64,000 bases of DNA from assembly GCA_900112325.1 (NCBI GenBank), contig FOLJ01000011.1:124001-188000 (forward strand), given 5' to 3'. Numbering within the stretch: the stretch's first letter is position 1; each line of letters begins with the position of its first letter. This DNA is from Micromonospora sediminimaris (GTDB lineage Bacteria; Actinomycetota; Actinomycetes; Mycobacteriales; Micromonosporaceae). The translations under genes were made by a program, and so were the position numbers. The notes beneath the pieces were generated by a model. That model saw only the letters and a list, made by a program, of their open reading frames with translations, was not told where the DNA came from and did no database searches. Below, piece by piece: positions 27,836 to 36,856 of this stretch.

Positions 27836-30800
27836 CCGGGCCGGTTCGGGTGGTGAATTCCACCATCGCAGGCACGCAGGTGGTGGCGTTCCTGGCGCCC
27901 GCCGGCCAGGTGGGACGGACGCGCATCGTCAGCAACCTGGGTTGGATGCTGGCCCGTGCCGGGCAGCGGGTGCTGGTGGTCGACGCCGGGCGCGGTGCCG
28001 GCCGGGTGCACGAACACCTGCGGATGTTCCACGTCGAGCAGTGGCCGGTCGCCGAGCAGTTGCCGCCAGATCTCACCCGGTTGCTGTTCGCCGCACCGGC
28101 CGCGGCCGGCGGTACGGAGCCGGCCCTGCGGCGGTACGCGGCGACGCCCGGCCGGCTGGACGTCGTCTGGATCGCCGACCCGACTCCCTCCGACCCGAAC
28201 GGGGCGGGGGAGGCCTCCCGCAGCGAGCTGCGCCGGCAACTGCGCTTCACCGAGTACGACACGGTCTTGCTGGTGCCCCGGGTGACCGCCGGCTGGGTGG
28301 CCCAGTGGGTCGCGGTGCTCTGCGACACGGTGGCGGTGTGTTTCCCGTACGACCGGGCGGGGCTGACCGAGGCGGTGGAGCTGGGCCGCCAGGTGCACGG
28401 GGCGGCCCCGGCCGGGGTGCGCGTCGTCTCGGTGGCCACCGGGCTGCCCGAGGGGGATCCGGACGGAGTGGCCCGGCACCGCCGGTCGGCGGCTAGCCGC
28501 TTCGCTGAGGCCCTCGCCCTGCCGGCCGGCAGCGATGAGCTGGTCACGGTCGAGCTGCCGGCGGTGGCCAGCGGGCCGGCCCTGGTGCCGTTGCTGGACC
28601 GCTCCGCCCATCAGACCAGGCTGCTCGACGCGTACGGCGGCTTGCTGTCGGCGGTCACCGACGGCCGGCTGGGATCGGTGCCGGAGGAAGCGGAGCCGGC
28701 CCGCCTGCGCTACCAGTACGCGCTGAACCACCTGCTGCCCGACGGTCCCGGGCCGGTCGCGGTCAGCTATCCAGTGGCGCAGCGGCCCTGGGTTGACTGG
28801 CTGCGGACGGCACTGGCCGGCCTGGGGGTGACGATGCGGCCCTGGCCGGCTCCCGGGCCGGAGGGGCCGGGTCCGGCACCGGCCACGCTACTGGCCGTGG
28901 CGCCGTGGGACGGTTCCGCCGACGACTGGCTGTCCGAGCAGGACGATCAGGCTCGCGCGGCGGGCTGCGCGGAGATCCTGGTGGTGCGTACCGGCGAACC
29001 GCCGACGGGTGGCCCACCAGCCGGGCGGACCGGTCAGATCGACCTCGCCGGCTGTTCGCCGGAGACGGCCCGGCGGCGCCTGGCTGGCGCGCTGGGGCTG
29101 GCCGGGCTGCCGCCGGTGGACGACGACGGCCGGGACTGGAGCCCTGCTCTGCCCGGCACTAGAGAGCCAGCGACCATGTTCCGGCTGCCCCGGCGTCGAC
29201 GCCGGTTCGTCGGCCGTGACCGGAGCCTGGAGGAGTTGCGCGATCTGCTGCTGTCCGGTCCGGCCGGGCACGTCCTGGAACTGCGCGGGCCGGCTGCGGT
29301 CGGCAAGACCAGCCTCCTGTGTGAGTACGCCCACCGCTTCCGCCACGACTATCAGCTGATCGCCTGGATCGCCGCCGACAGCCGCTACGACGTGCGCAGC
29401 TCGCTGACCGACCTCGCCGCCGATCTGGGGGTGGAGCCGAAGGGCAACCCGGTTCAGGAGGTATTGCGGGAGCTTGGTCGACGCCCGGGGCAGTGGTTGC
29501 TGATCTACGACGGCGCCGACGAGGAGGATCTCACCGGGCTGCTGCCCGAGGGCACCGGCCACGTGGTGGTCACCCGCCGCAACGGAGCCGACGACGAGCA
29601 GGCCGCCGCAGTGGTCCAGCTCGGCCAGCTTACCGACGATGAGGCTGCGCAACTGCTGACCAGTCGGGTGCCGGGGCTGTCCCCCGCCTCGGCGGCGACC
29701 GTGGTGCAGACCGTCGGTGGCCTTCCGCTGGATCTGCGCCTGACCTCGGGCCTGCTCGGGCAGGCCGGCATCCTGCTCAACCAGCGGCAGGGCGCGGCGG
29801 AGTCGCGGGCCGCCGACAGCGTCGTACCGGCGTTCTGCGCGGCGTTCGCCGAGCGTGATCCAGCGGCCAGCTCGTCCACCCGGATCGTCCAGGTCGCACT
29901 GGCCCTGATGGGTGAGGAGCTGAGCGGCCGGATGGCGGTGGTGTTGGCCCAGGCCTGCGCCTTCACCTCCCCCTTGGGCATGTCGCTGCGACTGGCCCGG
30001 TCGCGGGAGATGCGGGTGCAACTCGCCGCCGCGTTGCCGGACGCGGACGCGGAGATGCTCCGACTCGACGGCTGGGAGATGGACCGGGCGCTGGCGACCG
30101 CCGCCCGGTACCGGCTGCTGGACGTCGACTGGGGCAGGGGCGGCCGGCTGCGGATGCACCCGGTGGTTCAGGGGGTGCTGCTTGCCGAGATGTCCGAGGC
30201 CGAGCGCGAGGAGCGGCGGGACCAGTTCCTGCGCGGCCTGGCCGACAGCGCCCAGCCGTCCGTGGCCGCCGAATCGGCCGAGCGCCGTGAGTTGCACCGG
30301 CACCTGCACAGCTCCGGAGGGCTCGACGCGGACGGTCCGGACGAGGTCCGCCGGCTCATCGTCGAACAGCTCGAACACCTGCTGGTGCGCGGCAGCCACG
30401 AGACGCCCGAGGCGCTGCGGAGTTGGCAGCCGGTGCTGCAGCGGTGGTTGGACACCTACGGCTGGAGTGACCGGTTGACGCTGCGGCTCGCCACCCGGCT
30501 GGCCGACGGACACCGCATCCTCGGGCGGTACGCCGAGGCGCACCGGATCAGCGTCGATACGCTGCGGGAGGGGCTGGCGCTGTTCGGACCGGAGCATCCC
30601 CGGGTCCTGGTGACCCGGCGCGGCCTCGCCGGGGACCTGCGCGGGTTGGGCGAATTCCGGGCCGCGCTGGTGGAGGACCAGACCACCTGGCGCGGCTTCC
30701 GGGACCAGTTGGGCAACGACCATCCCGAGACGCTGGTCGCGGCACACAACCTGACCCTGTCGTTCTACCTTGCCGGTCGGGCCGACGAAGCGCTGGCGGA

Positions 30801-31605
30801 AGCGCGTCGCACGCTCGTGCGGCGGCAGCGGCTGCTCGGCAATCACCATTCGAGCACCCTCCGATTGATCAACGATATCGGCCGGTACCTTTGCGAGTTG
30901 GGTGAGGTCGACCAGGCCCGGCGGTTGCTTCAGGACGCACAACAGCGCCGTCAGCACGACCTGGGTCACCGGGACGACGACGAGTTGCTGCTGCGCATCA
31001 TCCGTAACCTGGCGGTGACCGCGCGCCGGCAGCGCCGGTTCACTCGGGCGAAAGAGATCAACGGTCAGGCATACGTGGCGCTACGCCGGATGCAGGGCGC
31101 GGACGGCCCGTTGACCCGCAGCTGCCGGGCGAGCCTCGCCGTCGACTACCACCTCACCGGTGAGATCGGCGACGCGGTGCGGCTCGTCGAGCAGAGCCTC
31201 ACCGGCTACGAGCGTGACCTGGGGGCGGCGCACCCGTTCACCCACGTCTGCCGCAGCCTGCGGTCGGTGCTGCTGCGGCCGACGCAGGCCGGTGAGGCAG
31301 TGGTGGAAGGCAACAAGGCAGTGGCCGGTCTGGACAGCACGCTGGGATCCGGCCACCCGTGGGTGGTCGCCGGGCTGATCAACCAGGCCGGCAACCTGTC
31401 CGTCGCAGGCGAGCCCGACTCGGCGGAGCAGCTGCTACGCGACGCGCTGGAACAGGGCCGCACGTTCCTGGGGCACCACCACCCCTATCTGCGGGCCGCA
31501 CGCCGGACGTTGGCCGAGGTGATCAGCCAAGGCGAGGTCGGCGGCGCGCCCGACTCCGGCATGGTCTCGTTCGGCTTCATCGATGTGGAGGTGCCGGAGA
31601 CATGA
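27832..31605 (+). CDS. FxsT-like STAND ATPase (ParA-like, TIR-like, NB-ARC, TPR)
   Basis: 1257 residues resembling the 'FxSxx-COOH system tetratricopeptide repeat protein'. Residues about 15-250 look like a ParA/MinD fold, but the P-loop is APAGQVGRT (22-30), lacking the usual Lys. Residues about 308-400 may be a degenerate TIR-like domain (VAVSYPVAQRPWVDWLRTAL). An NB-ARC module starts at FVGRDRSLEELRDLL (about 455), with P-loop GPAAVGKTS near 485 and WIAADSR after it. About 890-1250 are TPR-type repeats (AEAHRISVDTLREGLALFGP, then HPETLVAAHNLTLSFYLAG). Such STAND proteins often oligomerise on ligand sensing. GTG start coupled to the upstream gene; ATGA overlap downstream. Confidence 0.8.
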   Translation: MTGPVRVVNSTIAGTQVVAFLAPAGQVGRTRIVSNLGWMLARAGQRVLVVDAGRGAGRVHEHLRMFHVEQWPVAEQLPPDLTRLLFAAPAAAGGTEPALRRYAATPGRLDVVWIADPTPSDPNGAGEASRSELRRQLRFTEYDTVLLVPRVTAGWVAQWVAVLCDTVAVCFPYDRAGLTEAVELGRQVHGAAPAGVRVVSVATGLPEGDPDGVARHRRSAASRFAEALALPAGSDELVTVELPAVASGPALVPLLDRSAHQTRLLDAYGGLLSAVTDGRLGSVPEEAEPARLRYQYALNHLLPDGPGPVAVSYPVAQRPWVDWLRTALAGLGVTMRPWPAPGPEGPGPAPATLLAVAPWDGSADDWLSEQDDQARAAGCAEILVVRTGEPPTGGPPAGRTGQIDLAGCSPETARRRLAGALGLAGLPPVDDDGRDWSPALPGTREPATMFRLPRRRRRFVGRDRSLEELRDLLLSGPAGHVLELRGPAAVGKTSLLCEYAHRFRHDYQLIAWIAADSRYDVRSSLTDLAADLGVEPKGNPVQEVLRELGRRPGQWLLIYDGADEEDLTGLLPEGTGHVVVTRRNGADDEQAAAVVQLGQLTDDEAAQLLTSRVPGLSPASAATVVQTVGGLPLDLRLTSGLLGQAGILLNQRQGAAESRAADSVVPAFCAAFAERDPAASSSTRIVQVALALMGEELSGRMAVVLAQACAFTSPLGMSLRLARSREMRVQLAAALPDADAEMLRLDGWEMDRALATAARYRLLDVDWGRGGRLRMHPVVQGVLLAEMSEAEREERRDQFLRGLADSAQPSVAAESAERRELHRHLHSSGGLDADGPDEVRRLIVEQLEHLLVRGSHETPEALRSWQPVLQRWLDTYGWSDRLTLRLATRLADGHRILGRYAEAHRISVDTLREGLALFGPEHPRVLVTRRGLAGDLRGLGEFRAALVEDQTTWRGFRDQLGNDHPETLVAAHNLTLSFYLAGRADEALAEARRTLVRRQRLLGNHHSSTLRLINDIGRYLCELGEVDQARRLLQDAQQRRQHDLGHRDDDELLLRIIRNLAVTARRQRRFTRAKEINGQAYVALRRMQGADGPLTRSCRASLAVDYHLTGEIGDAVRLVEQSLTGYERDLGAAHPFTHVCRSLRSVLLRPTQAGEAVVEGNKAVAGLDSTLGSGHPWVVAGLINQAGNLSVAGEPDSAEQLLRDALEQGRTFLGHHHPYLRAARRTLAEVISQGEVGGAPDSGMVSFGFIDVEVPET

Positions 31606-32645
31606 GCGCGGACACCCCGGCCGACGCGGCGCAATCGCCGACCCCAGCGGTACCGAAGGGCAGCCCGACGACGCAGGTAACCGTCACGGTGGGTGCCCAT
31701 CTCGGCGACCGCCCACCGCCAGCGATGCGGCTGTGCGAGGAACTGGTCGCCCGGTTGCCGGCGCTGGCGCACCTGGCCCGCTACACCGCCGGCACCGGGG
31801 ACTTCGCGGTGGACCTGGCCGGCGCGAGTCCGTCACCGGCCCAGCGTCAGCTGATCGGGCGCGACGTGGTGTACGCGATGGTCGGTCTCGACGCGCAGTT
31901 GCGCGGTGCCCGCAGCGGTGACCTGGTGCGCCTGCTGCTGCACACGGACCGCGGTGCGCTGATCGGTCTCGCCGTCCTGCGGGAGCAGTACCTGGTCGCG
32001 CTCACCTGGCCGGACGAGACGCTCGGCGTGTCCGGGGAGGCAGCCGAAGCGGTCCGCCAGGTCGATGCGGAGCTGTCGGGCCTGGCCAACCAGTTGCGCC
32101 GAGCCGTCAGCCAGCGACCCGCCGACTACGGCGGCTGGCTCGAACTCAGCGACGAGGAACGGGCCTCGATCGTTCGGGCCGCTGCCGTGTCCGAGGCCAC
32201 CTCGGTCGACGCGGACGGAATGCCGGCCCGGGTGTGGGCGCGTACCGCCGCAGCGGAGTCGCTGGCTACCATCTGCCGCCGCCATCTGAGCGTGGACGGT
32301 CTGCATTTCGTCGCGGTCTGCCGACCAGGGGAGGTGCTCGCCACGGCGGACGTGCTTGACAGCCCTCGGCTGGAGCGGTTCTTCGACGGCACCTCGGCGG
32401 AGGCCCGCCGGGACTTCTACACCCTGTTCGGCCAGCGGCTCGACGTGCAGCTGCGGGCACTGATCCGGGCCGCGCACCCGGCGCTCGGCGCGCGGGTGCA
32501 CCGGCTGGTGCTCGACGTCGAGCAGGGCGAGATCTACTGTCTGCCGCTGTCGGTCGATCGGTACCTGCTCGCGGTCACCCTCGATCAGCATCGGGTGCAG
32601 ACCGCCGAGAAGCAGGCCCTGGCGCTTCGGCGTGCGCTGCCCTGA
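31602..32645 (+). CDS. uncharacterised protein, possible roadblock/LC7-like C-terminal domain
   Basis: 347 residues, third gene of the FxsA-like/FxsT operon (ATGA overlap with FxsT). The first 40 residues are disordered. The middle is helical and Leu/Ala-rich (MRLCEELVARLPALAHLARY). From about 225 the pattern LHFVAVCRPGEVLATADVLD, then VHRLVLDVEQGEIYCLPLS, then YLLAVTLDQHRVQTAEKQAL resembles a roadblock/LC7 fold, which often partners small GTPases or ATPases. That assignment is weak and by eye. It converges on the ATPase operon with a 30-base gap. Confidence 0.65.
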   Translation: MSADTPADAAQSPTPAVPKGSPTTQVTVTVGAHLGDRPPPAMRLCEELVARLPALAHLARYTAGTGDFAVDLAGASPSPAQRQLIGRDVVYAMVGLDAQLRGARSGDLVRLLLHTDRGALIGLAVLREQYLVALTWPDETLGVSGEAAEAVRQVDAELSGLANQLRRAVSQRPADYGGWLELSDEERASIVRAAAVSEATSVDADGMPARVWARTAAAESLATICRRHLSVDGLHFVAVCRPGEVLATADVLDSPRLERFFDGTSAEARRDFYTLFGQRLDVQLRALIRAAHPALGARVHRLVLDVEQGEIYCLPLSVDRYLLAVTLDQHRVQTAEKQALALRRALP

Positions 32646-32675
32646 TCTGCCGCACGACAGAGCGGGCGACGACGG

Positions 32676-34946
32676 TCAGTGCTCGGCTGTGCCGAACGGT
32701 GCCAGGAGTTCGTGATGGACCCGGGCGCTGAAGTCGCTCAGGACCTCCTCGGCCTCCTGCTGCTGCTGACTGCCGGCGCCCGGATAGCCGACCATCTCGC
32801 GCAGGGCGCGCAGCTCGTAGAGCGGAAGGTAGCCGTAGACGACGTCGAAGACCTTGCACAGGTCATCGAGGCGCTCGCGATGAGACATCGCCAGCCGGCC
32901 GTCGGTGGTGGACGTCGCGGTCCGATACCAGTCGACCAGGGCGTGACCGAACGCCTCGATCAGCGCGTTCAGCAGGGCGGTCACGCCGGTGGCGGCCTGC
33001 ACCTGTGAGGTGCCGATCCGAGCGCGTACCGATTGGCGGGCCGTCCGGCCACTCTCGCCCTCGTGGAACGTACGGCGTAGCAGTTCCCGTGTGGACGTCA
33101 TCAGGTCCACCGAGCCGAACGCGTCATCGAAGAGTTGCACCACTGGCTGCGGCAGCGTGGTGACCACGCTGGCGTGCCCCTGCCGGTCTCCGATCCCACC
33201 ACGCTGGATCTCGTGTAGCTCCCGCTGGATCGCGGTGAGCTGCTGGTCGTAGTGTCCGCGTAGGTCGTCGAGCGAACCGGTCAGCAGGGTGATCATGTGC
33301 TGAGTCGCGGACTGGCGGCGATCCAGCCGGGCCAACTGCGGGGACAGCGTCGCGAGCGGGCCCTCCGCCGTGTAGCGCTCCTCCAGCCGGGCCGCCATCG
33401 CCTTGAACTCGACAGCGAAATGATCGGGAAAGGACCGCTGCCGGTAGGCCAAAGGTTCCCGGCCGATGGCGTCGAGCAACTGCTCACGGAACCGGTCTGG
33501 AAACGGGCCGAGGACGACCAGCAGGAGTTCGCAGTCGGTCTGGGACCTGACGGCCCGGCCCCGCTGCTGCACCGTCGCCAGGTCGAACTCGTCGAGCATC
33601 GGCTCGGCGAGCAGGACGCCGCAGCCAGCGCCCTGGCTCCCGACCGGCACCCAGTAGTCGACCCGGGTGTCCTCCGTACCGCCCACGAAGTACCCGGGCA
33701 CGTAGTTGTCGTATCCCGAGGCCACCAGGACCTGGCGGATCTCGTCCCGGACGTTGACGGTGCCGTCCGAGTCGTACAGCTCCCGAGCCTCCTGCCGCAC
33801 CATGGGATGGGTGACGGTGGAACGCTGGTCACGGGCACGACGCCACAGCCGATGGCAGAGCGAGATGATGCCGCGCGGCACCCCGTTGGCCAGCTCGGCC
33901 ACGTACGCCAGGGTTTGCTCGGTGAACGGTGCCAGCCGTCCGCGCTGCCGGTTGCGTACGTACGCCTGCACCTCGACGGCGGTGAGCGGTGACATGACGA
34001 TCTGCTCGTCAATGCGGTCCCGCACGTCACGCCGCATGTTGCTGAGCAGATCCGGCAGGCCGGCCAGGAGCAGAAAGGTGTTGGACGCGGCGAAGACCCG
34101 CAGCATCTCCTTGAACGCGTCGAGCGCCTCGTCCTCGTGCCGACCGGCGGCGGTGAGCAACTGGTCCAGCTCGTCGATGACCACGACGAAGGGATGTGAG
34201 CCGTGCCCGATCAACAGGGCGAACACCCCCATTGCCTGAAGGGCGGTCGTCTCGCTGCTGGTGATCGTGCCGGTGATGCCGCGTTCGCGCAGTACGTCGG
34301 CGGGGGGACGGCCGCTGAACCACTCCCAGACCGCGTCCTCGAAACCGCCTCGCAACAGCAGGGTGAGTGCCTGAGAGAACTCGACGTTCCCGGTCACCTG
34401 CCGCAGTCGTTCCCGCAGCTGAAGCAGGAACTCGCTCTCGAACAGGCTGAGCCGGTCGACGGCCCGGACCGGGTCGATGTGACCCGCGGCCAGCTTCTCC
34501 GCCAGCGGCAGGGTCGCCTCGGAGGCCCGCAACTCGTCGGCGACGATCTCGGCGTAGTAGCGGCGGACCCGGTCGTGCACCAACTCCCGCCGTTGGGCCA
34601 GCCGGTCGGCGAACGCCCGGTACAACGAGATGAAGGTGTCCGGCGGCGCGTTGAGGTGCATCGACTGCACTCCGCCGGAGCGTTGCTCGGTGGCGTACCG
34701 GATCAGGTGCGCCGCGAGGTGGGTCTTGCCGGTGCCGTAGTCACCGACCACTGCCACCACCTGCCCGGAGGGCACCCGCGGGTCGTCGGCGCGGCCGGCG
34801 AGGTAGGTGTCCATCGCCCGCAGGGCCCTGCGGATCGCCGGTGTCTCGATGGTGAACACTGTGGAAGCGCCGTCGGCGATCTGCGCGACCGCGCTTGAGG
34901 GGAAGGGGTTCACCTCACCGGTCAGATCCAGGTCTTCGGCGTCCAT
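32676..34946 (-). CDS. AAA+-type P-loop ATPase (large subunit of the pair)
   Basis: 756 residues. Starts with NPFPSSAVAQIADG, then Walker A GDYGTGKTH (68-76) and Walker B VVVIDELDQL (about 255). After about residue 400, a region (YWVPVGSQGAGCGVLLAEP) could be an effector or ligand-binding domain. It then has a probably coiled-coil stretch (LTAIQRELHEIQRGG) and a helical C-terminus. It resembles the ORC/ExeA-like AAA+ group of single large cytosolic ATPases. It begins at the TGATG overlap with the second ATPase, so the two are coupled. Function unknown. Confidence 0.75.
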   Translation of the reverse strand: MDAEDLDLTGEVNPFPSSAVAQIADGASTVFTIETPAIRRALRAMDTYLAGRADDPRVPSGQVVAVVGDYGTGKTHLAAHLIRYATEQRSGGVQSMHLNAPPDTFISLYRAFADRLAQRRELVHDRVRRYYAEIVADELRASEATLPLAEKLAAGHIDPVRAVDRLSLFESEFLLQLRERLRQVTGNVEFSQALTLLLRGGFEDAVWEWFSGRPPADVLRERGITGTITSSETTALQAMGVFALLIGHGSHPFVVVIDELDQLLTAAGRHEDEALDAFKEMLRVFAASNTFLLLAGLPDLLSNMRRDVRDRIDEQIVMSPLTAVEVQAYVRNRQRGRLAPFTEQTLAYVAELANGVPRGIISLCHRLWRRARDQRSTVTHPMVRQEARELYDSDGTVNVRDEIRQVLVASGYDNYVPGYFVGGTEDTRVDYWVPVGSQGAGCGVLLAEPMLDEFDLATVQQRGRAVRSQTDCELLLVVLGPFPDRFREQLLDAIGREPLAYRQRSFPDHFAVEFKAMAARLEERYTAEGPLATLSPQLARLDRRQSATQHMITLLTGSLDDLRGHYDQQLTAIQRELHEIQRGGIGDRQGHASVVTTLPQPVVQLFDDAFGSVDLMTSTRELLRRTFHEGESGRTARQSVRARIGTSQVQAATGVTALLNALIEAFGHALVDWYRTATSTTDGRLAMSHRERLDDLCKVFDVVYGYLPLYELRALREMVGYPGAGSQQQQEAEEVLSDFSARVHHELLAPFGTAEH

Positions 34947-35857
34947 CAGGGTCGCGTCTCCAGCAGGTCGGCGGCGTGCTTCACATAATGATCAGAGATG
35001 TGTTGATAGGTGACTTCCTTCGGAAGGACACTTTGTACGCGGAGTTGCGCGTACACGCCGTACAGTAGCCGCTGCACCTCGCCGATGGAGACAAGCCGAC
35101 GACTGATCAGTTCCTCCAACGCGGTCTTCGCCACCGGCGGCAGCACGTCCCGCAACGGGTGCAGGCGCTCGCTGGCGAAGACTCCGGCATCGGCCGAATC
35201 GAGGCGGCCCACCTGTAGGTGTACCGGCGGGATCGCGCCGGCCTGGTCCATCCGCAACCGGTGGTCGTTGGACAACTCGGCGGTCGTCTCGGCGAAGAAG
35301 ACCATCCGCTGGCCGACGTCCTGGGTGTACTGGACGAGTTCGTCGACCAGTTCGGTCGACGGCAACAGAACGATAAGCGCGCAGTGCTCGTCGAGGCAGT
35401 TCGGCAACGTCCGCAGCGCCTCGTCCGGGCTGTGCCGCTGCTGGTAGGCGAGATCGTGGATGAGCGTCTTGTTCGCGTACAGCTTGTCGAGCAGCGCGGC
35501 GTAGACCCTGGCCCGGCGCGCAGCCATCGACTCGGCGATGGAACTGCCCCGGGTGACGTCGACGACCACTGCGGTCAGTTGCGCCGCGGTGCGCATCTGA
35601 TCCTGCAGCCAGTGCGCACAACGGTTGATCAGCGACGACTTCCCACACCCTCGACCACCAGCGGTCACCACCAGCCGCCCGTCGAGGCGCAGGTACCCGG
35701 GATCGGCGAACCGATCGCAGAACTCCTCGAAGGCCCCCTGGGTGTTGTCCACCGGCACGTAAAGCCCGAGGTGGGTCTCGTGCCGCAGCGGATTCAGCGG
35801 AGCGTTGTCGCGTACCTCGCCCGGTAAGGCGAACGGATTTTCCGGCACCGTGGTCAC
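34946..35857 (-). CDS. P-loop ATPase (small partner of the pair)
   Basis: 303 residues. N-terminus NPFALPGEVRDNAPLNPLRH, then Walker A GGRGCGKSS (67-75). After it, VVVDVTRGSSIAES and CALIVLLPSTELVDEL are likely strands; the latter is a weak Walker B without a clear acidic pair, so catalysis may be altered. The C-terminal helices end in a probable winged-helix-like stretch (PKEVTYQHISDHYVKHAADLL). Both ATPases share the N-terminal 'NPF..' opening, suggesting a heteromeric machine. GTG start with GGGGGG upstream. It lies 19 bases after the membrane gene. Confidence 0.7.
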   Translation of the reverse strand: MTTVPENPFALPGEVRDNAPLNPLRHETHLGLYVPVDNTQGAFEEFCDRFADPGYLRLDGRLVVTAGGRGCGKSSLINRCAHWLQDQMRTAAQLTAVVVDVTRGSSIAESMAARRARVYAALLDKLYANKTLIHDLAYQQRHSPDEALRTLPNCLDEHCALIVLLPSTELVDELVQYTQDVGQRMVFFAETTAELSNDHRLRMDQAGAIPPVHLQVGRLDSADAGVFASERLHPLRDVLPPVAKTALEELISRRLVSIGEVQRLLYGVYAQLRVQSVLPKEVTYQHISDHYVKHAADLLETRP

Positions 35858-35876
35858 CGGTGAAGACCCCCCGTCG

Positions 35877-36740
35877 TCATCGCGCCGTCACCGGCGGCCG
35901 GTCCCGGAACAGCCCCGGTTCTTGGATCGCCTGGGCGACCCGTTCGACGTCGGACTCCAACCGCAGTAGCGCTGCGCGGACGTCGGACGTCCAGCCCCGC
36001 CGGTCCGGCGGGCGCTGGGCGTGCCAGCCGGCGGCCAGCGACTCGCCGTGCGGCGCGGCGTCCAGTGCCGTGCTGATCTGCACCGGCAGGTCCCAGGCGG
36101 GATGTGCCGCCGCTACGGCGTTCAGCCGGGCGGCCAGCTCCAACCGCCGGTCGACGACGGCCTCGTCGTCGGGTGCCAGCCCGGGGCCGGGCTGCGCCAG
36201 CTCGCGCAGCAATTGCTCGACCGCCAGGCGGTACGCCCGCATGGCGTCGCGGAGCCGTTCGGCCTCCATCCGCCGGGCACCGGCGGTGGCCAACCGGCGG
36301 GTGAAGTACGCCGCGAGCACGCCGGTGACGACGGCGAGGGTGCCGCTGACGAGCGTTACTACCAGAGAGGGGGCGAGCGTGGACCACGGCGACGTTCCAC
36401 CGGACCCGGCGCCACCCTGCTTGCCGGCGGCGATGAGGGCCAGGCAGGTTCGGTCGAAGTCCGCCGGTTGGGCCGACCGCCACGCCACCAGGTCACCCTC
36501 GCCTCCGGGCCAACGTAGCGTGTCCACAGTCGATTCGGGCGAGACCAGGCCGAGGCTGCGGGCCGCGTCCACCAGGGCGGGCCGACGTGCCGCGGCCAGA
36601 CAGTGGACCACGGCCCCGTCGTCCACGGTGGGCCGGGCCCCGGAGCGGCGCCACAGCCAGCCGGTGACGAGCAGGACGACCAGGAAGACGACCGCCGCCA
36701 CGACCGCGAGGCGGGCAAGCGTGACGAGACGCACTCGCAT
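35877..36740 (-). CDS. two-helix membrane protein, first gene of the ATPase operon
   Basis: 287 residues. Transmembrane helix 1 at about 8-28 (LARLAVVAAVVFLVVLLVTG), a loop of about 90 residues outside, helix 2 at about 123-146 (APSLVVTLVSGTLAVVTGVL), then a cytosolic alpha-helical domain rich in Arg/Glu (RRMEAERLRDAMRAYRLAVE) to the end. Could anchor the two ATPases at the membrane. No family recognised. The start ATG at 36740 is the first plausible one. Confidence 0.65.
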   Translation of the reverse strand: MRVRLVTLARLAVVAAVVFLVVLLVTGWLWRRSGARPTVDDGAVVHCLAAARRPALVDAARSLGLVSPESTVDTLRWPGGEGDLVAWRSAQPADFDRTCLALIAAGKQGGAGSGGTSPWSTLAPSLVVTLVSGTLAVVTGVLAAYFTRRLATAGARRMEAERLRDAMRAYRLAVEQLLRELAQPGPGLAPDDEAVVDRRLELAARLNAVAAAHPAWDLPVQISTALDAAPHGESLAAGWHAQRPPDRRGWTSDVRAALLRLESDVERVAQAIQEPGLFRDRPPVTAR

Positions 36741-36856
36741 AGCCGCTGACTGTAGTGACCGGTGTCGAGGTGGTGGTAGGGACGAATGGGGCGGATGTCC
36801 GCCCGGACGGCCATCGAGCGCCACAACTGACGACTTTGTGGCCGTCCGGGCGCCGG

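Noticed and set aside
27421..28731. N-terminal extension of the HExxH reading frame
   Set aside because: It is antisense to FxsT and the FxsA-like gene. The real start has a ribosome binding site at 27420.
28888..30969. Long minus-strand open frame within FxsT
   Set aside because: Antisense to NB-ARC/TPR coding sequence; no recognisable domain.
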